From assembly GCA_903860745.1 (NCBI GenBank), contig CAIORQ010000022.1, positions 1 through 43,843 of the forward strand: 43,843 nucleotides of DNA. The letters run 5' to 3'. The notes under the pieces were generated by a model. It made no database searches. It saw only the letters and a program-made list of their open reading frames with translations, and was not told where the DNA came from. Source of the stretch: an uncultured Actinomycetes bacterium (GTDB taxonomy: Bacteria; Actinomycetota; Acidimicrobiia; Acidimicrobiales; RAAP-2). Below, one piece after another: positions 18,472-26,778 of this stretch. Numbering within the stretch: the stretch's first letter is position 1; each line of letters begins with the position of its first letter. The translations under genes were made by a program, and so were the position numbers.

Positions 18472-19547
18472 GGCCCCACCGTAACGTCCACCACTACCGA
18501 TGGGGACAGCGCGTGCGGGAGGGGCGAGGCGGTGGTGACCAGGGTCTGCCCCCCGGGGAGGAGACCCAGCAGCCGGTCGCTACGGACGGGGTCGAGTTCG
18601 CTGAACACGTCGTCGAGAAGCAACAGGGGGGTGAGCGCTCGCTCGCGGCGCACGAGGTCGTGTCCCGCGAGTCGAACCGCCAGCGCGAGGGACCGCTGCT
18701 CCCCCTGTGACGCCTGTCGTCGAGTGTCACGCCCATCGAGATGGAAGACGACGTCATCTCGGTGTGGACCCACGGTGCTGTATCCGCGATACAAGTCGTC
18801 GGGGATCACTGCGTGAAGGGCTGACGCCAGGCTCCCCGTCCAGGACCTCTCGTAGTCTGTCGTGACCACCGACTCGTCGTGGGCCAGTTCGCGGTAGTAG
18901 TGGTCGACGAGGGGTGAGAGGCGCTCGACCAACGACTGTCGGGCCTCGACGAGGACCTCCGACGCCGCGGTGAACTCCGCGTCCCAGATCTCGAGCTCCT
19001 CTCGTTGTTGCGAGGAGAGGGTATTGCCCTGCCGGGCCCGCAGCCAGGCGTTGCGCTGCTGGAGCGACCTCGCGAATCGTTCCACCACCTCGCTGAGCTG
19101 CGGGGCAACGTCCGTCAAGAGGTTGGTGATCAGGGTGCGGCGATGATCAGGGCCTTGACGGATCACGTCGACGCCTTCGGGGGTGAAGACGGTGAGCGGG
19201 AGGACCTCGGCGAGGCTGGCTCGAGAGGTCGGTCGTTGTCCGTTGACCAGCATCCTCTTGGTGGTGTTTCGAAGACCCCGGTGCAGAGTGAGGTCGACCT
19301 GGATCCGCCGCTCCTCCTGAAAGAGGACTCCGTGGACCTCGGCGAGGTCGAAGTGGGTCTTGATCATGTCACTGGCCGTGGTGGTTCGAAAGGACCCCGC
19401 CGTGGCCAGGGCGTAGACCGCTTCAAGAACCGAGGTCTTGCCCGTGCCGTTGGGTGACAACAGCACGGTGACCGCCTCCGGGTCCGGATGGAGGGTGAAT
19501 TCGTCGAAGGGACGAAAGTGTCGCAGTGTGAGTTCGTGGAGCCCCAC
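18468..19547 (-). CDS. recF: DNA replication and repair protein RecF
   Basis: A 359-residue SMC-like ATPase that binds gapped DNA and helps load RecA. Walker A is SPNGTGKTS near residues 32-40. The signature is ASQGEQRSLALAVRL and Walker B is LLLLDDVFSELDPVR. LRHFRPF near the N-terminus is typical. The start is GTG 19547. It is 15 bases downstream of dnaN and overlaps the dciA-like gene by four bases, so dnaN-recF-dciA form one operon. Confidence 0.95.
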   Translation of the reverse strand: MGLHELTLRHFRPFDEFTLHPDPEAVTVLLSPNGTGKTSVLEAVYALATAGSFRTTTASDMIKTHFDLAEVHGVLFQEERRIQVDLTLHRGLRNTTKRMLVNGQRPTSRASLAEVLPLTVFTPEGVDVIRQGPDHRRTLITNLLTDVAPQLSEVVERFARSLQQRNAWLRARQGNTLSSQQREELEIWDAEFTAASEVLVEARQSLVERLSPLVDHYYRELAHDESVVTTDYERSWTGSLASALHAVIPDDLYRGYSTVGPHRDDVVFHLDGRDTRRQASQGEQRSLALAVRLAGHDLVRRERALTPLLLLDDVFSELDPVRSDRLLGLLPGGQTLVTTASPLPHALSPSVVVDVTVGP

Positions 19548-19562
19548 GACGCCCGCCGACCG

Positions 19563-20663
19563 CTACTGGACGCGGACGGGCATCAAGAGGTAACGGAAGT
19601 GCGTGTCGTCCACCCCGTGAACCATGGCGGGTCGCACCGCGTCGGACATCTCCAGGACGACCTCGTCACCGACCACCGCTTCGATCCCGTCGATCAGGAA
19701 TGACGGGTTGAAGGCGATGGTCAGTTCCTCGCCCAGGAAGTCGGCGTCGACGTTGTCCTCGATGTCGCCCGTGTCGATGCTCTGGGTGCGGATCTCCACG
19801 GACTTCTCCCTCATGGTGAGGCGCACCGATGAGGTTGAGTCCTTGGCGAGCAGTTTCGCCCTCTTCAGCGAGGTCAGCAGGGTGTCCTTGGCGATGCGCA
19901 ACTGGTTGGGGTAGCTCGCTGGGATGAGTTGGAGCACCGAGGGGTAGTTGCCGTCGATGAGTCGCGACGCGATGGTGCTCGAACCCACGAGGAAGCAGAT
20001 CTCCGCGTCGGTCAGCGTCACGCCGATCTGCGCGTCGGTGGGAAGCGACGAGGCTGCTCGCTGCAGCTCCTGGAGGGCCCGCGCCGGGACCAGGAGGTCC
20101 TGGCTTCCACCGATCCCCGCCACGCCGGGAACGTCACGAACCGCGAGTCGGTAGGAGTCGGTTGCGATGAGCCGTAAGGTCTCGTTGTCGTGGGTGAACA
20201 AGACACCGGTCAATAACGGCCGTGCGTCATCGTTGGCCGCCGCACGAACGACCTGGTTCAGACCCTGGACCAGGTCCTGGGCCACGATCTGGGTGGTGGC
20301 TCCGGACACCGGTGGGAGGTTGGGGTAATCCATCACCGAGAAGGTTCTCAACGAGAACTTCGCGCGCCCCAAGGACACCTCGACGTTCTCGTCGTGCGAG
20401 GCGATGGTCACCGCCCCTGCCTCGAGGGATCGAACCGCGTCCACGACGAGACGCGCTGGGACCACGGTGGCCCCGTCTTCGAGACCGATGACGTCGACGT
20501 GGGTTCGAACCGTGATGTCGAGATCGGTTCCGGTCACCGTCAACTCATTGCCGGTGAGGGACAACAAGATGCCCGACGAAGCCCCGATGAGGCGGGTGGC
20601 GACCACACGACTGGCTGCGCTGAGTGCTTCCACCAGAAGATCGCGCTCTGATTTGAACTTCAT
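19563..20663 (-). CDS. dnaN: DNA polymerase III sliding clamp (beta subunit)
   Basis: A 366-residue beta clamp of normal length with three repeated clamp domains. Typical segments are MKFKSERDLLVEALS at the start, TGTDLDITVRTHVD, and the C-terminal MSDAVRPAMVHGVDD...YLLMPVR. The ATG at 20661-20663 has a GAAAGAAAGG ribosome site. The open frame extends to 20759 but that part is origin DNA. It is the first gene after oriC on the minus strand, downstream of dnaA. Confidence 0.97.
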   Translation of the reverse strand: MKFKSERDLLVEALSAASRVVATRLIGASSGILLSLTGNELTVTGTDLDITVRTHVDVIGLEDGATVVPARLVVDAVRSLEAGAVTIASHDENVEVSLGRAKFSLRTFSVMDYPNLPPVSGATTQIVAQDLVQGLNQVVRAAANDDARPLLTGVLFTHDNETLRLIATDSYRLAVRDVPGVAGIGGSQDLLVPARALQELQRAASSLPTDAQIGVTLTDAEICFLVGSSTIASRLIDGNYPSVLQLIPASYPNQLRIAKDTLLTSLKRAKLLAKDSTSSVRLTMREKSVEIRTQSIDTGDIEDNVDADFLGEELTIAFNPSFLIDGIEAVVGDEVVLEMSDAVRPAMVHGVDDTHFRYLLMPVRVQ

Positions 20664-20915
20664 AGGACGGCCTTTCTTTCCTACTGAGGATACGTGTGGA
20701 TTGGTATATAGAAATTGGTTAGTAGTAGTAGGTCTGTGTGTTTGTGGAAAAAGACGCAAAATACCTGATCGCTTGTGACACTAACGTGAACGTTTCCTGC
20801 ACAGGCGTGTGCCAAATTGTTTCAAGCCTCTCATCTCAACCTTTGAGTCATGTGGACAGACGTCGTGGTTTCCCACCGTTGTCAACAAGGTCATCACCAC
20901 TTCGTCCACAGGCGC
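20664..20915. other. oriC: Chromosomal replication origin (oriC)
   Basis: A 252-base gene-free region between dnaN and dnaA. DnaA-box-like nonamers, written as read on their own strand against TTATCCACA/TTGTCCACA: CAATCCACA (20703-20695, minus), TTTTCCACA (20751-20743, minus), CTGTCCACA (20859-20851, minus), TTGTCAACA (20879-20887, plus) and TCGTCCACA (20902-20910, plus). All but the first differ from consensus at one base. An AT-rich stretch (TATATAGAAATTGGTTAG, 20705-20722) next to four TAG triplets marks the likely unwinding site. The position and box cluster match actinobacterial origins. Confidence 0.9.
20719..20751 (-). promoter_or_regulatory. DnaA-trio unwinding element with adjacent DnaA box
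   Basis: Read on the minus strand: a DnaA box TTTTCCACA (20751-20743), an 11-base spacer, then CTACTACTACTAA. The complementary strand therefore carries four 5'-TAG (3'-GAT) triplets at 20720-20731. This is the box-spacer-trio order described for the basal unwinding element of Bacillus subtilis. It faces dnaN, with the AT-rich stretch next to it. Confidence 0.75.
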
Positions 20916-22271
20916 CTACATCTCACCTTGGAGCTGCTGGGTCAAGGTATTGATCTGTGTGAGGAGCTCGAAGTTGACCGTGATTTGCTCCTTGATCTTC
21001 TCGACCGCGCTGATCACCGTCGTGTGGTTGCGACCGTCGAAGATCCGCGCGATCATCGGGTACGAGTAGTTGTCCAGCAGGTCCCGAATGAGGTACATCG
21101 CGACATGTCGGGCTTGGACGAGAGGACGCAGACGCTTCGAGCCCAAGACGTCCTCGGTGCTCAACCCGTAGAAGTCAGCCACGGCCTGGACGATGGTCTC
21201 GGGCTTCAACACCACGTGTTCGTGCCCAAGACCCGTGAGGTGCTTCTGCGCCAACTCGAGGGAGATGGGTACCTGATGGAGGTTGGAGAAGGCCCGCAGC
21301 ATCGTGATCGAGCCCTCGAGCTCCCTGATGTTGTCCCGCACCCGGTGGGCGATCCATTCAGTGACCTCGTTGGGCAGGGTGATCCCCTCGGCCTCGGACT
21401 TCGAACGCAAGATGGCGATGCGCGTCTCGAGGTCGGGTTGGTCGATATGGGTGACCAGACCCTGGAGCAAGCGACTGCGGAACCGTTCCTGGAGTCCCGC
21501 CAGGTCCCGTGGTGATCGATCGGAGGTGAGGACGATCTGCTTGCCCTCCGAGTGCAGGGTGTTATAGGTGTGGAAGATCTCCTCGTGGAAGGTCTCGCCC
21601 CGGGACTCCATGAACTGGATGTCGTCGATCAACAACACGTCGACCTCGCGATAGCGCTCGTGCAGCGCGAGTTGTGTACGGGTCTGGATGGCCCGGATGA
21701 AGTCATTCAAGAAGGTCTCGGTCGAGACGTAGAGGACCTTGCGTACCGGGTAGTTCTCCTGCACGTAGTTGCCGATGGCGTGAAGGAGGTGGGTCTTACC
21801 CAGACCCGAATTCCCGTACATCAACAAGGGGTTGTAGGCGCGGCCGGGTGTCTCGGCGGCCGCGAAGGCGGCGGAGCGGGCTAGTTGATTGGAGTTGCCC
21901 ACGACGAAGGTGTCGAAGGTCATCCGCGGATCCAGACGAAGAGGACGGTCGACGCTCGTCACTCGCACCGGCGCGACGTCGACGTCCGCGCCCGTCGGCT
22001 CAGGTTCACTGCGTCGGTCGCCGTCGTCACCGACCGTTAGCGATACTGTCACCGAGTCACCGAGAAGCTGTTGGGCCTGTTCGGTGATCAAAGGGAGGTA
22101 GCGCTGTTGCACTCGTAACAATTGGATCTGGTTCGGCGCGGAGATGATCAATTCATTGTTGTGGTAATCTACAAGTCGAAGTGCGCTAAGTCCGGCTGAC
22201 CACATCGCGTCAGAACTCTTGCCACGCAAGGAGTCTCGTAGGGCGGACCAGACCTCGTCGATACTCTGCAT
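20916..22271 (-). CDS. dnaA: Chromosomal replication initiator DnaA
   Basis: A 451-residue AAA+ initiator. Domain I is at the N-terminus (VWSALRDSLRG). A short acidic domain II follows near residues 85-105. Domain III has Walker A GNSGLGKTH, Walker B LLIDDIQF and the arginine-finger region RFRSRLLQGL. Domain IV carries the DnaA signature (ARHVAMYLIRDLL, then GRNHTTV). ATG 22271 is preferred because GGAGG lies five bases upstream; a GTG at 22283 opens the frame four codons earlier. A promoter with an overlapping DnaA-box-like site lies upstream, so autoregulation is likely. It reads toward oriC and dnaN. Confidence 0.97.
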   Translation of the reverse strand: MQSIDEVWSALRDSLRGKSSDAMWSAGLSALRLVDYHNNELIISAPNQIQLLRVQQRYLPLITEQAQQLLGDSVTVSLTVGDDGDRRSEPEPTGADVDVAPVRVTSVDRPLRLDPRMTFDTFVVGNSNQLARSAAFAAAETPGRAYNPLLMYGNSGLGKTHLLHAIGNYVQENYPVRKVLYVSTETFLNDFIRAIQTRTQLALHERYREVDVLLIDDIQFMESRGETFHEEIFHTYNTLHSEGKQIVLTSDRSPRDLAGLQERFRSRLLQGLVTHIDQPDLETRIAILRSKSEAEGITLPNEVTEWIAHRVRDNIRELEGSITMLRAFSNLHQVPISLELAQKHLTGLGHEHVVLKPETIVQAVADFYGLSTEDVLGSKRLRPLVQARHVAMYLIRDLLDNYSYPMIARIFDGRNHTTVISAVEKIKEQITVNFELLTQINTLTQQLQGEM

Positions 22272-22295
22272 TTCTTCCTCCACAGACCAAAACCG

Positions 22296-22323
22296 ACTTT
22301 ATCCTCAACCACGCGATTGTCAA
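22296..22323 (-). promoter_or_regulatory. dnaA promoter
   Basis: On the minus strand, a consensus -35 TTGACA (22323-22318), a 16-base spacer and TAAAGT (22301-22296) lie about 25 bases before the dnaA ATG. A plus-strand TTATCCTCA (22299-22307), one mismatch from a DnaA box, overlaps the -10, which would allow DnaA autorepression. Confidence 0.65.
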
Positions 22324-22484
22324 ATCGGTTGGACTGCCCGTTTGGGCTCGTAACACTACACCCTTCTTGGGGGTCGGCGCGGGGTCGCGGAGGCGGTTGT
22401 CGGGTAGCATTGTCAACACCCGCGCGCCAGCGACCCCCAGGGGGTACCGCGAAGCGTATTGACACAGCTTGAGAAGAGGATTTT

Positions 22485-22619
22485 GTGAAGCGTACCTATC
22501 AGCCAAATCAGAGGAAGAGGGCGAAGACCCACGGTTTCCGTGCGCGTATGCGCACCCGCGCCGGTCGCGCCGTTCTCAAGTCCCGTCGTCTCAAGGGCCG
22601 TCACCAGTTGACGGTCTGA
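22485..22619 (+). CDS. rpmH: 50S ribosomal protein L34
   Basis: A 44-residue, very basic protein with the full L34 pattern ([20 protein letters not shown], then [17 protein letters not shown]). It starts at GTG 22485 behind an AGAGGA ribosome site. It is divergent from dnaA in the classic bacterial arrangement and is first in the rpmH-rnpA-yidD-yidC-khpB operon. The upstream 200 bases contain TTGTCAACA (22410-22418), one mismatch from a DnaA box, but no clear rpmH promoter was identified. Confidence 0.97.
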   Translation: MKRTYQPNQRKRAKTHGFRARMRTRAGRAVLKSRRLKGRHQLTV

Positions 22620-22626
22620 GTTCTCG

Positions 22627-22953
22627 ATGCCCGGTCGGGTCTCAACCCGGCGGCAGTTCGCCGAATTCTCGACACCGACGGGCCGCGGACAGAGTGGCTC
22701 ACTACGAGTGGTCTTCGTGGAGCACCCTGGCCAAGGTTCGTGCGCCATCGCCTTCGCCATCAGTAAGAAGGTCGGCAATGCGGTGGTCCGGAATCGGATC
22801 CGACGCCAACTCCGGGCGGCGATCGACGGACTCTCTCCCGCGCCACACCCAGGATTATACCTGATCAAGTGCGCTAAAGGAACGGGGCAACTTTCTTATG
22901 ACGAAATCCAACAACACCTTCGAGCAGCCCTTGGTCGAGCCCACGCCCTCTAG
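22627..22953 (+). CDS. rnpA: Ribonuclease P protein component
   Basis: A 108-residue basic protein that assists the RNase P RNA in trimming the 5' ends of tRNA precursors. The RNR motif region reads ISKKVGNAVVRNRIRRQLRA, followed by LYLIKCAKGTGQLSYDEI, typical of RnpA. It starts seven bases after rpmH. Its 3' end overlaps the yidD frame by 56 bases. The RNA subunit gene (rnpB) is not in this window. Confidence 0.95.
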   Translation: MPGRVSTRRQFAEFSTPTGRGQSGSLRVVFVEHPGQGSCAIAFAISKKVGNAVVRNRIRRQLRAAIDGLSPAPHPGLYLIKCAKGTGQLSYDEIQQHLRAALGRAHAL

Positions 22954-23200
22954 GGCTTCGAGGGCCGCGACGGGACTGCTGTGGTCGATCTCCTGGTACC
23001 AGAAGCTTCGCGCCGGGAGAATCTCCCCTTGTCGTTTCTACCCCTCGTGTTCGGAGTACGCGGCCGAGGCCATCAGTATCCACGGGGCCCTGCGTGGCTC
23101 GGGACTGGCTCTACGGCGTCTGAGCAAGTGCCGTCCCCTGGGCCCCCACGGGATCGACCTGGTACCCGTAGCCAAGAAAGATAGGACACTCACCCCATGA
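22898..23200 (+). CDS. yidD: Membrane protein insertion efficiency factor YidD
   Basis: A 100-residue protein with the conserved YidD core: WYQKLRAGRISPCRFYPSCSEYAAEAI, here quoted only as YQ...ISP and CRFYPSCSEYA, then HG...G..L...RLSKCRPLGPHGIDLVP. It is thought to help YidC insert membrane proteins and sits directly before yidC. ATG 22898 lies inside rnpA (56-base overlap), and no good downstream start exists before the conserved core. Its stop overlaps the yidC start (ATGA, 23197-23200). The Cys triplet typical of the family is present. Confidence 0.92.
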   Translation: MTKSNNTFEQPLVEPTPSRASRAATGLLWSISWYQKLRAGRISPCRFYPSCSEYAAEAISIHGALRGSGLALRRLSKCRPLGPHGIDLVPVAKKDRTLTP

Positions 23201-24117
23201 AGTCGTTCACCCACTCCATCGGCAGCCTCTTCCAGCCGATCTTCCACCTCTTCGGTTGGCTGCTGGCCTTCTTCTACGGCCTGATCCCGAACTACGGGGT
23301 CGCGATCATCCTCTTGACCATCGTCATCATGGGGGCTCTGACCCCCTTCACCATCAAGAGCACCAAGTCCATGGCCGCCATGCAGCGCCTCCAGCCGGAG
23401 ATCAAGAAGCTCCAGCAGAAGTACAAGGGACCCGAGAATCGGCAGATTCTCAACGAAGAGATGATGAAGCTGTACCGAGAAGAGGGTGCCAACCCGCTCG
23501 GTGGCTGCCTCCCGGTGCTGCTGCAGGCCCCGTTCCTGTTCATCCTCTACAGCGTCATCAAGGGGTTGGCCTTCACGTCGGTGAAGAACAAGGTCATCAT
23601 CGCCCATCCGCGCTACATCCCCCAATCCTCGAAGATGTACAGGAACCTGGTGGCCTCACACGGCCAGATCAAGGTGTTTGGGATGGACCTTAACTTGAAG
23701 GTGTTCTCGTCCCACAGTTCAATCTGGGCTCAACTCCCCTTCATCCTCTTCGTTGCGGCTGCCGTCGGCTTGCAGTACTTCCAGATGGCCCAGTTGAACA
23801 ATCGCAGCCGCAAGGTAGGCCAGCCGATGCCCCAGCAACAGCTGATGATGCAGCGGTTCATGCCGATCTTCTTTGCATATTTCTACATCTTGATTCCGGC
23901 AGCAGTCGTCCTCTACATGATTGTTTCTACGATCATTCGAATAATTACTCAGGATTTGATGTTCCGTGCGGGAATCTCCAATCCCCACAAGAACGGCGTG
24001 AAGCAGGCGGAGAAGGAGTTGCCGGCCCCGAGCCCCAAGGCCCCCGAGGTCAAACCTTCAACCCTCAAGTCGCCCCAACCTCGCTCGAAAGCCAAGCGCA
24101 AAAGAAAGGAACGGTAA
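23197..24117 (+). CDS. yidC: Membrane protein insertase YidC (Oxa1 family)
   Basis: A 306-residue insertase of the short Gram-positive form, without the large periplasmic domain of proteobacteria. About five hydrophobic helices are seen, including YGVAIILLTIVIMGALTPF (residues ~33-51) and PLGGCLPVLLQAPFLFILY (~105-123). A cytoplasmic loop QRLQPEIKKLQQKYK and a Lys/Arg-rich tail ending KAKRKRKER are also present. It inserts membrane proteins alone or with SecYEG. It is translationally coupled to yidD, and khpB starts three bases after its stop. Confidence 0.96.
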   Translation: MKSFTHSIGSLFQPIFHLFGWLLAFFYGLIPNYGVAIILLTIVIMGALTPFTIKSTKSMAAMQRLQPEIKKLQQKYKGPENRQILNEEMMKLYREEGANPLGGCLPVLLQAPFLFILYSVIKGLAFTSVKNKVIIAHPRYIPQSSKMYRNLVASHGQIKVFGMDLNLKVFSSHSSIWAQLPFILFVAAAVGLQYFQMAQLNNRSRKVGQPMPQQQLMMQRFMPIFFAYFYILIPAAVVLYMIVSTIIRIITQDLMFRAGISNPHKNGVKQAEKELPAPSPKAPEVKPSTLKSPQPRSKAKRKRKER

Positions 24118-24119
24118 CC

Positions 24120-24995
24120 ATGGATTGGGTGGAAACCACCGGCAAGTCCATCGAAGAGGCTACTGATCGGGCGCTCGCTCACCTCGGTGTTCATCGCGAC
24201 GATGCCGAAGTCGAGATCCTGGAAGAGCCAAAGGCCGGTCTCTTCGGCCGGGTCCGTGGTGAGGCCCGGGTGAGAGCTCGGGTACGACCGACCGGACCAC
24301 GGCCCAAGCGATCGCGTCGTTCAGGCGGCCGTGAGGATCGACCGCGGAGCAGTGACGGCCGTGAAACGAAGAAGGACAGGGGCCCCAAGTCGAAGCCGTC
24401 CGAGGGCGAACGGTCCCGCGCCCCGCGCGAGACCCCTGAAGGGGGACGCCCGAAGCAGAGCCCCAAGCAACAGACGCCCAAGGCGGAGAAGGTTTCATCA
24501 AAGGAGAGCAGTATGGCTGAAGGAATCACACTGGCGGAACAGGGTGCGATTGGTAAGGGATTTCTTGAGGGTCTACTGGCCTCGATGAACATCACGGCTG
24601 AGGTGAGCGTGAAGGAGATCGACAGCGAGACCGTCGAGATCTCGGTCAATGCGAACCCCCCGACGGAGCTCGGAGTTCTGGTGGGTCCTCGGGGAACCAC
24701 TCTGCAGGCGCTCCAGGAAGTCACGCGGACGGTTGTCCAGTCGAAGAGCCCTGGACGCACCGACCGAATCTTGGTGGACGTCGCGCAGTACCGTGAGCGC
24801 CGAATCGCGGCTCTCGGTCGCTTCGCGAGCCAGGTCGCCCAAGAAGTCGTCGAAACCGGCGAAGAGCGGGCCCTCGAGCCCATGTCGGCGGCGGACCGCA
24901 AGGCGGTCCACGACGCTCTTTCCGAGGTCTCGACGGTGGTGACGCGATCAGAGGGTGAGGAGCCGCGCCGCTTCGTGGTGGTGTCTCCGGCATAA
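24120..24995 (+). CDS. khpB: RNA-binding protein KhpB (Jag, SpoIIIJ-associated)
   Basis: A 291-residue RNA-binding protein. The Jag N-terminal domain (residues 1-52) includes AGLFGRVRGEARVRARV. A long Arg/Lys/Ser/Pro-rich linker, probably disordered, spans ~57-132. The KH domain has GPRG at 189-192 as its nucleic-acid loop. The R3H domain ends with R260-x3-H264. KhpB with KhpA binds many RNAs and links to cell division in Gram-positives. It follows yidC by two bases. rsmG follows by eight bases, with a terminator hairpin just inside rsmG. Confidence 0.93.
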   Translation: MDWVETTGKSIEEATDRALAHLGVHRDDAEVEILEEPKAGLFGRVRGEARVRARVRPTGPRPKRSRRSGGREDRPRSSDGRETKKDRGPKSKPSEGERSRAPRETPEGGRPKQSPKQQTPKAEKVSSKESSMAEGITLAEQGAIGKGFLEGLLASMNITAEVSVKEIDSETVEISVNANPPTELGVLVGPRGTTLQALQEVTRTVVQSKSPGRTDRILVDVAQYRERRIAALGRFASQVAQEVVETGEERALEPMSAADRKAVHDALSEVSTVVTRSEGEEPRRFVVVSPA

Positions 24996-25003
24996 TTGGT
25001 ACC

Positions 25004-25627
25004 GTGACAACTCAATGGCTGTACCGTGCCCTCGAGGAATCGAGGGCACGGGGCTTTTTAGGCCCCCTTCCCATCGAAGTACAGATCGAGCACGCCCTGG
25101 GCTTCGAGCGTGTCTGGAACGACGTCTCGGACACTCCCCCTTCGCGCTTCCTGGATCTTGGCAGCGGAGGCGGTCTGCCGGGGCTCGTCCTCTTCGATCA
25201 CTGGAAGGTCCCGGCAACCTTCATCGATTCGATGATCAAGAGGACCTCATTCCTCTCCGAAGTCCTTTCCTCGGAGGGTTCACCCGATGAGGGTCGCGTC
25301 CTGACGGGGCGCGCGGAACAACTTTCTCGAGACGACCTCCTCGACGGCTCCTTCCCTCTGGTGACGGCGAGGTCCTTCGGTCCCCCGGCCGTCACCGCTG
25401 AGTGCGCGGTCAGATTCCTGTCCCTCGGTGGCTTCCTGATCGTCTCTGAACCACCCGACGATGACGAGACGGGCCGTTGGAACCCTGCGGCCCTCGGACA
25501 GCTGGGACTTCACTTGGAGGATCGTGTCCGCCATGGCGCGGCCTACCAGATCCTTCGCAAGGTCCGGCCCACGCCCGACCGGTATCCGCGGAGCATCGGC
25601 ACTCCCGGCAAGAGCCCACTCTTTTGA
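25004..25627 (+). CDS. rsmG: 16S rRNA (guanine-527-N7) methyltransferase RsmG (GidB)
   Basis: A 207-residue class I SAM methyltransferase. The SAM-binding loop reads RFLDLGSGGGLPGLVL (~48-63), followed by FIDSMIKRTSFLSEVL and a LVTARSFGPPAVTAECA segment, as in GidB. It methylates G527 of 16S rRNA; loss of the enzyme gives low-level streptomycin resistance in other bacteria. It starts at GTG 25004; no later start precedes the conserved GFLGP. A terminator-like hairpin lies at codons 7-19. The first parS site begins directly after its TGA. The sequence is rather divergent and lacks the usual HLL.S motif, reading EHALGFERVW instead. Confidence 0.9.
   Translation: MTTQWLYRALEESRARGFLGPLPIEVQIEHALGFERVWNDVSDTPPSRFLDLGSGGGLPGLVLFDHWKVPATFIDSMIKRTSFLSEVLSSEGSPDEGRVLTGRAEQLSRDDLLDGSFPLVTARSFGPPAVTAECAVRFLSLGGFLIVSEPPDDDETGRWNPAALGQLGLHLEDRVRHGAAYQILRKVRPTPDRYPRSIGTPGKSPLF
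25024..25059 (+). terminator. Intrinsic-terminator hairpin inside the start of rsmG
   Basis: A perfect 12-bp stem (CCGTGCCCTCGA 25024-25035, complement 25040-25051) with a GGAA tetraloop is followed by GGC and five T residues (25055-25059). It is the best terminator-like structure in the window, yet it lies 20 bases into rsmG. A competing short pairing, GGGGC (25050-25054) with GCCCC (25062-25066), would disturb its base. It may end the rpmH-khpB transcript or attenuate rsmG. Confidence 0.7.
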
Positions 25628-25643
25628 TGTTTCACGTGAAACA
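25628..25643. other. parS: parS site 1
   Basis: Perfect 16-base palindrome TGTTTCACGTGAAACA, beginning immediately after the rsmG stop codon. Confidence 0.95.
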
Positions 25644-25848
25644 TCAACTTCCAACTCGAACATTCCGTTCCTGCGGCGCTCGTCCATGGGGCTCGCCAGT
25701 CGGCGTGGTGTTCGCCGGCTTCTAACCCGAGTCCCCACCGGACGCGCATGTGTCCTGATCAAACTTGTCGCGACGCGGAGTGACGAATGACTCCCCCGAG
25801 GATTCGGTCGTGGGCTGGTTCCGCACGAGGCTCCTCGAGAAAGTGCGA

Positions 25849-25864
25849 TGTTTCACGTGAAACA
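25849..25864. other. parS: parS site 2
   Basis: Perfect 16-base parS palindrome, 221 bases after site 1. Confidence 0.95.
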
Positions 25865-26013
25865 CGCCTCCTGTGCAGTGTGGTTGCGGCGAGCCGAGTG
25901 TGGCGATTGTGGTGTGAGCACAGACCCGGCGAAAGGGCAGAGCTCCCGACTTCGCGCTGCGTCGAACCCCTTCACCGAGGGACCCACGATGACGTTCCCG
26001 TCCCGGCCCTCAA

Positions 26014-26029
26014 TGTTTCACGTGAAACA
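26014..26029. other. parS: parS site 3
   Basis: Perfect 16-base parS palindrome, 165 bases after site 2. Confidence 0.95.
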
Positions 26030-26385
26030 ACGGCGGTGTCGCCGTGGGGTCATGGCGAGCGGTGACGGGCCTCGGAGTTGCGCTGAACACCTGGGAAAGG
26101 CCGCCAGACGTCAATGCGAACCACTCCCGCCCTGGGCGACGCTTGGTGAGCAAAGGAAGCGAAGGATCGCGGCCAAGAGTTCCTCTTGCGGGCTGGGACG
26201 TGCTGCCTTTGGGCCGTGGGATCCGTTGTCGTCATGATTGCCCTGACGCGAAGGATTCCCTCGCGGGCGGACAGTGATGCACTGCCCAGACGGTCACCGT
26301 CGGTCGGAGCGAGTCCCTCTACGATGCAGATTGGACGACTCAAAGGCGGACGCCGGTTTCGTTGAGAATTTCGGAGAGTTGACGG

Positions 26386-26401
26386 TGTTTCACGTGAAAC
26401 A
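26386..26401. other. parS: parS site 4
   Basis: Perfect 16-base parS palindrome, 372 bases after site 3; this is the largest gap in the array. Confidence 0.95.
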
Positions 26402-26553
26402 TCGCTGTGCTTCGAGAGTCTCGAAGCTCCGGTGTCGCCACCGACTCCGACCCCGCGTGTGCCGCAGCGGAGAATACGAGAACCCAAGCCTGTCCACTGG
26501 TCGAAACGGTCGAATTGTTCACCGTGAAGACCAGGGGGTGTGCATGTCTGGGA

Positions 26554-26569
26554 TGTTTCACGTGAAACA
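26554..26569. other. parS: parS site 5
   Basis: Perfect 16-base parS palindrome, 168 bases after site 4. A decayed parS-like sequence lies shortly before it (26515-26531). Confidence 0.95.
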
Positions 26570-26778
26570 TCGCCCGACAAGGCTCCCAACGGCTGCTCGA
26601 GGAGGGAGTGGGTTCCTTCGAGGAATAGCTACCGTGGGACTCGGGCTGGCCGGGTCGGACGGTCCAGATCGGTCCCGTTCGCCGTCCGAAGACGATGTGT
26701 CGAGTTTGAGGGGGGAGTCGACGTCTCTCAAACAGGTATTTCATTCGTGCGGTGAAGCGGAGTAGTCTTATTCGCAGA

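Noticed and set aside
22459-22464. Consensus TTGACA upstream of rpmH as a -35 element.
   Set aside because: It lies only 20 bases before the start codon, leaving no room for a -10 and leader.
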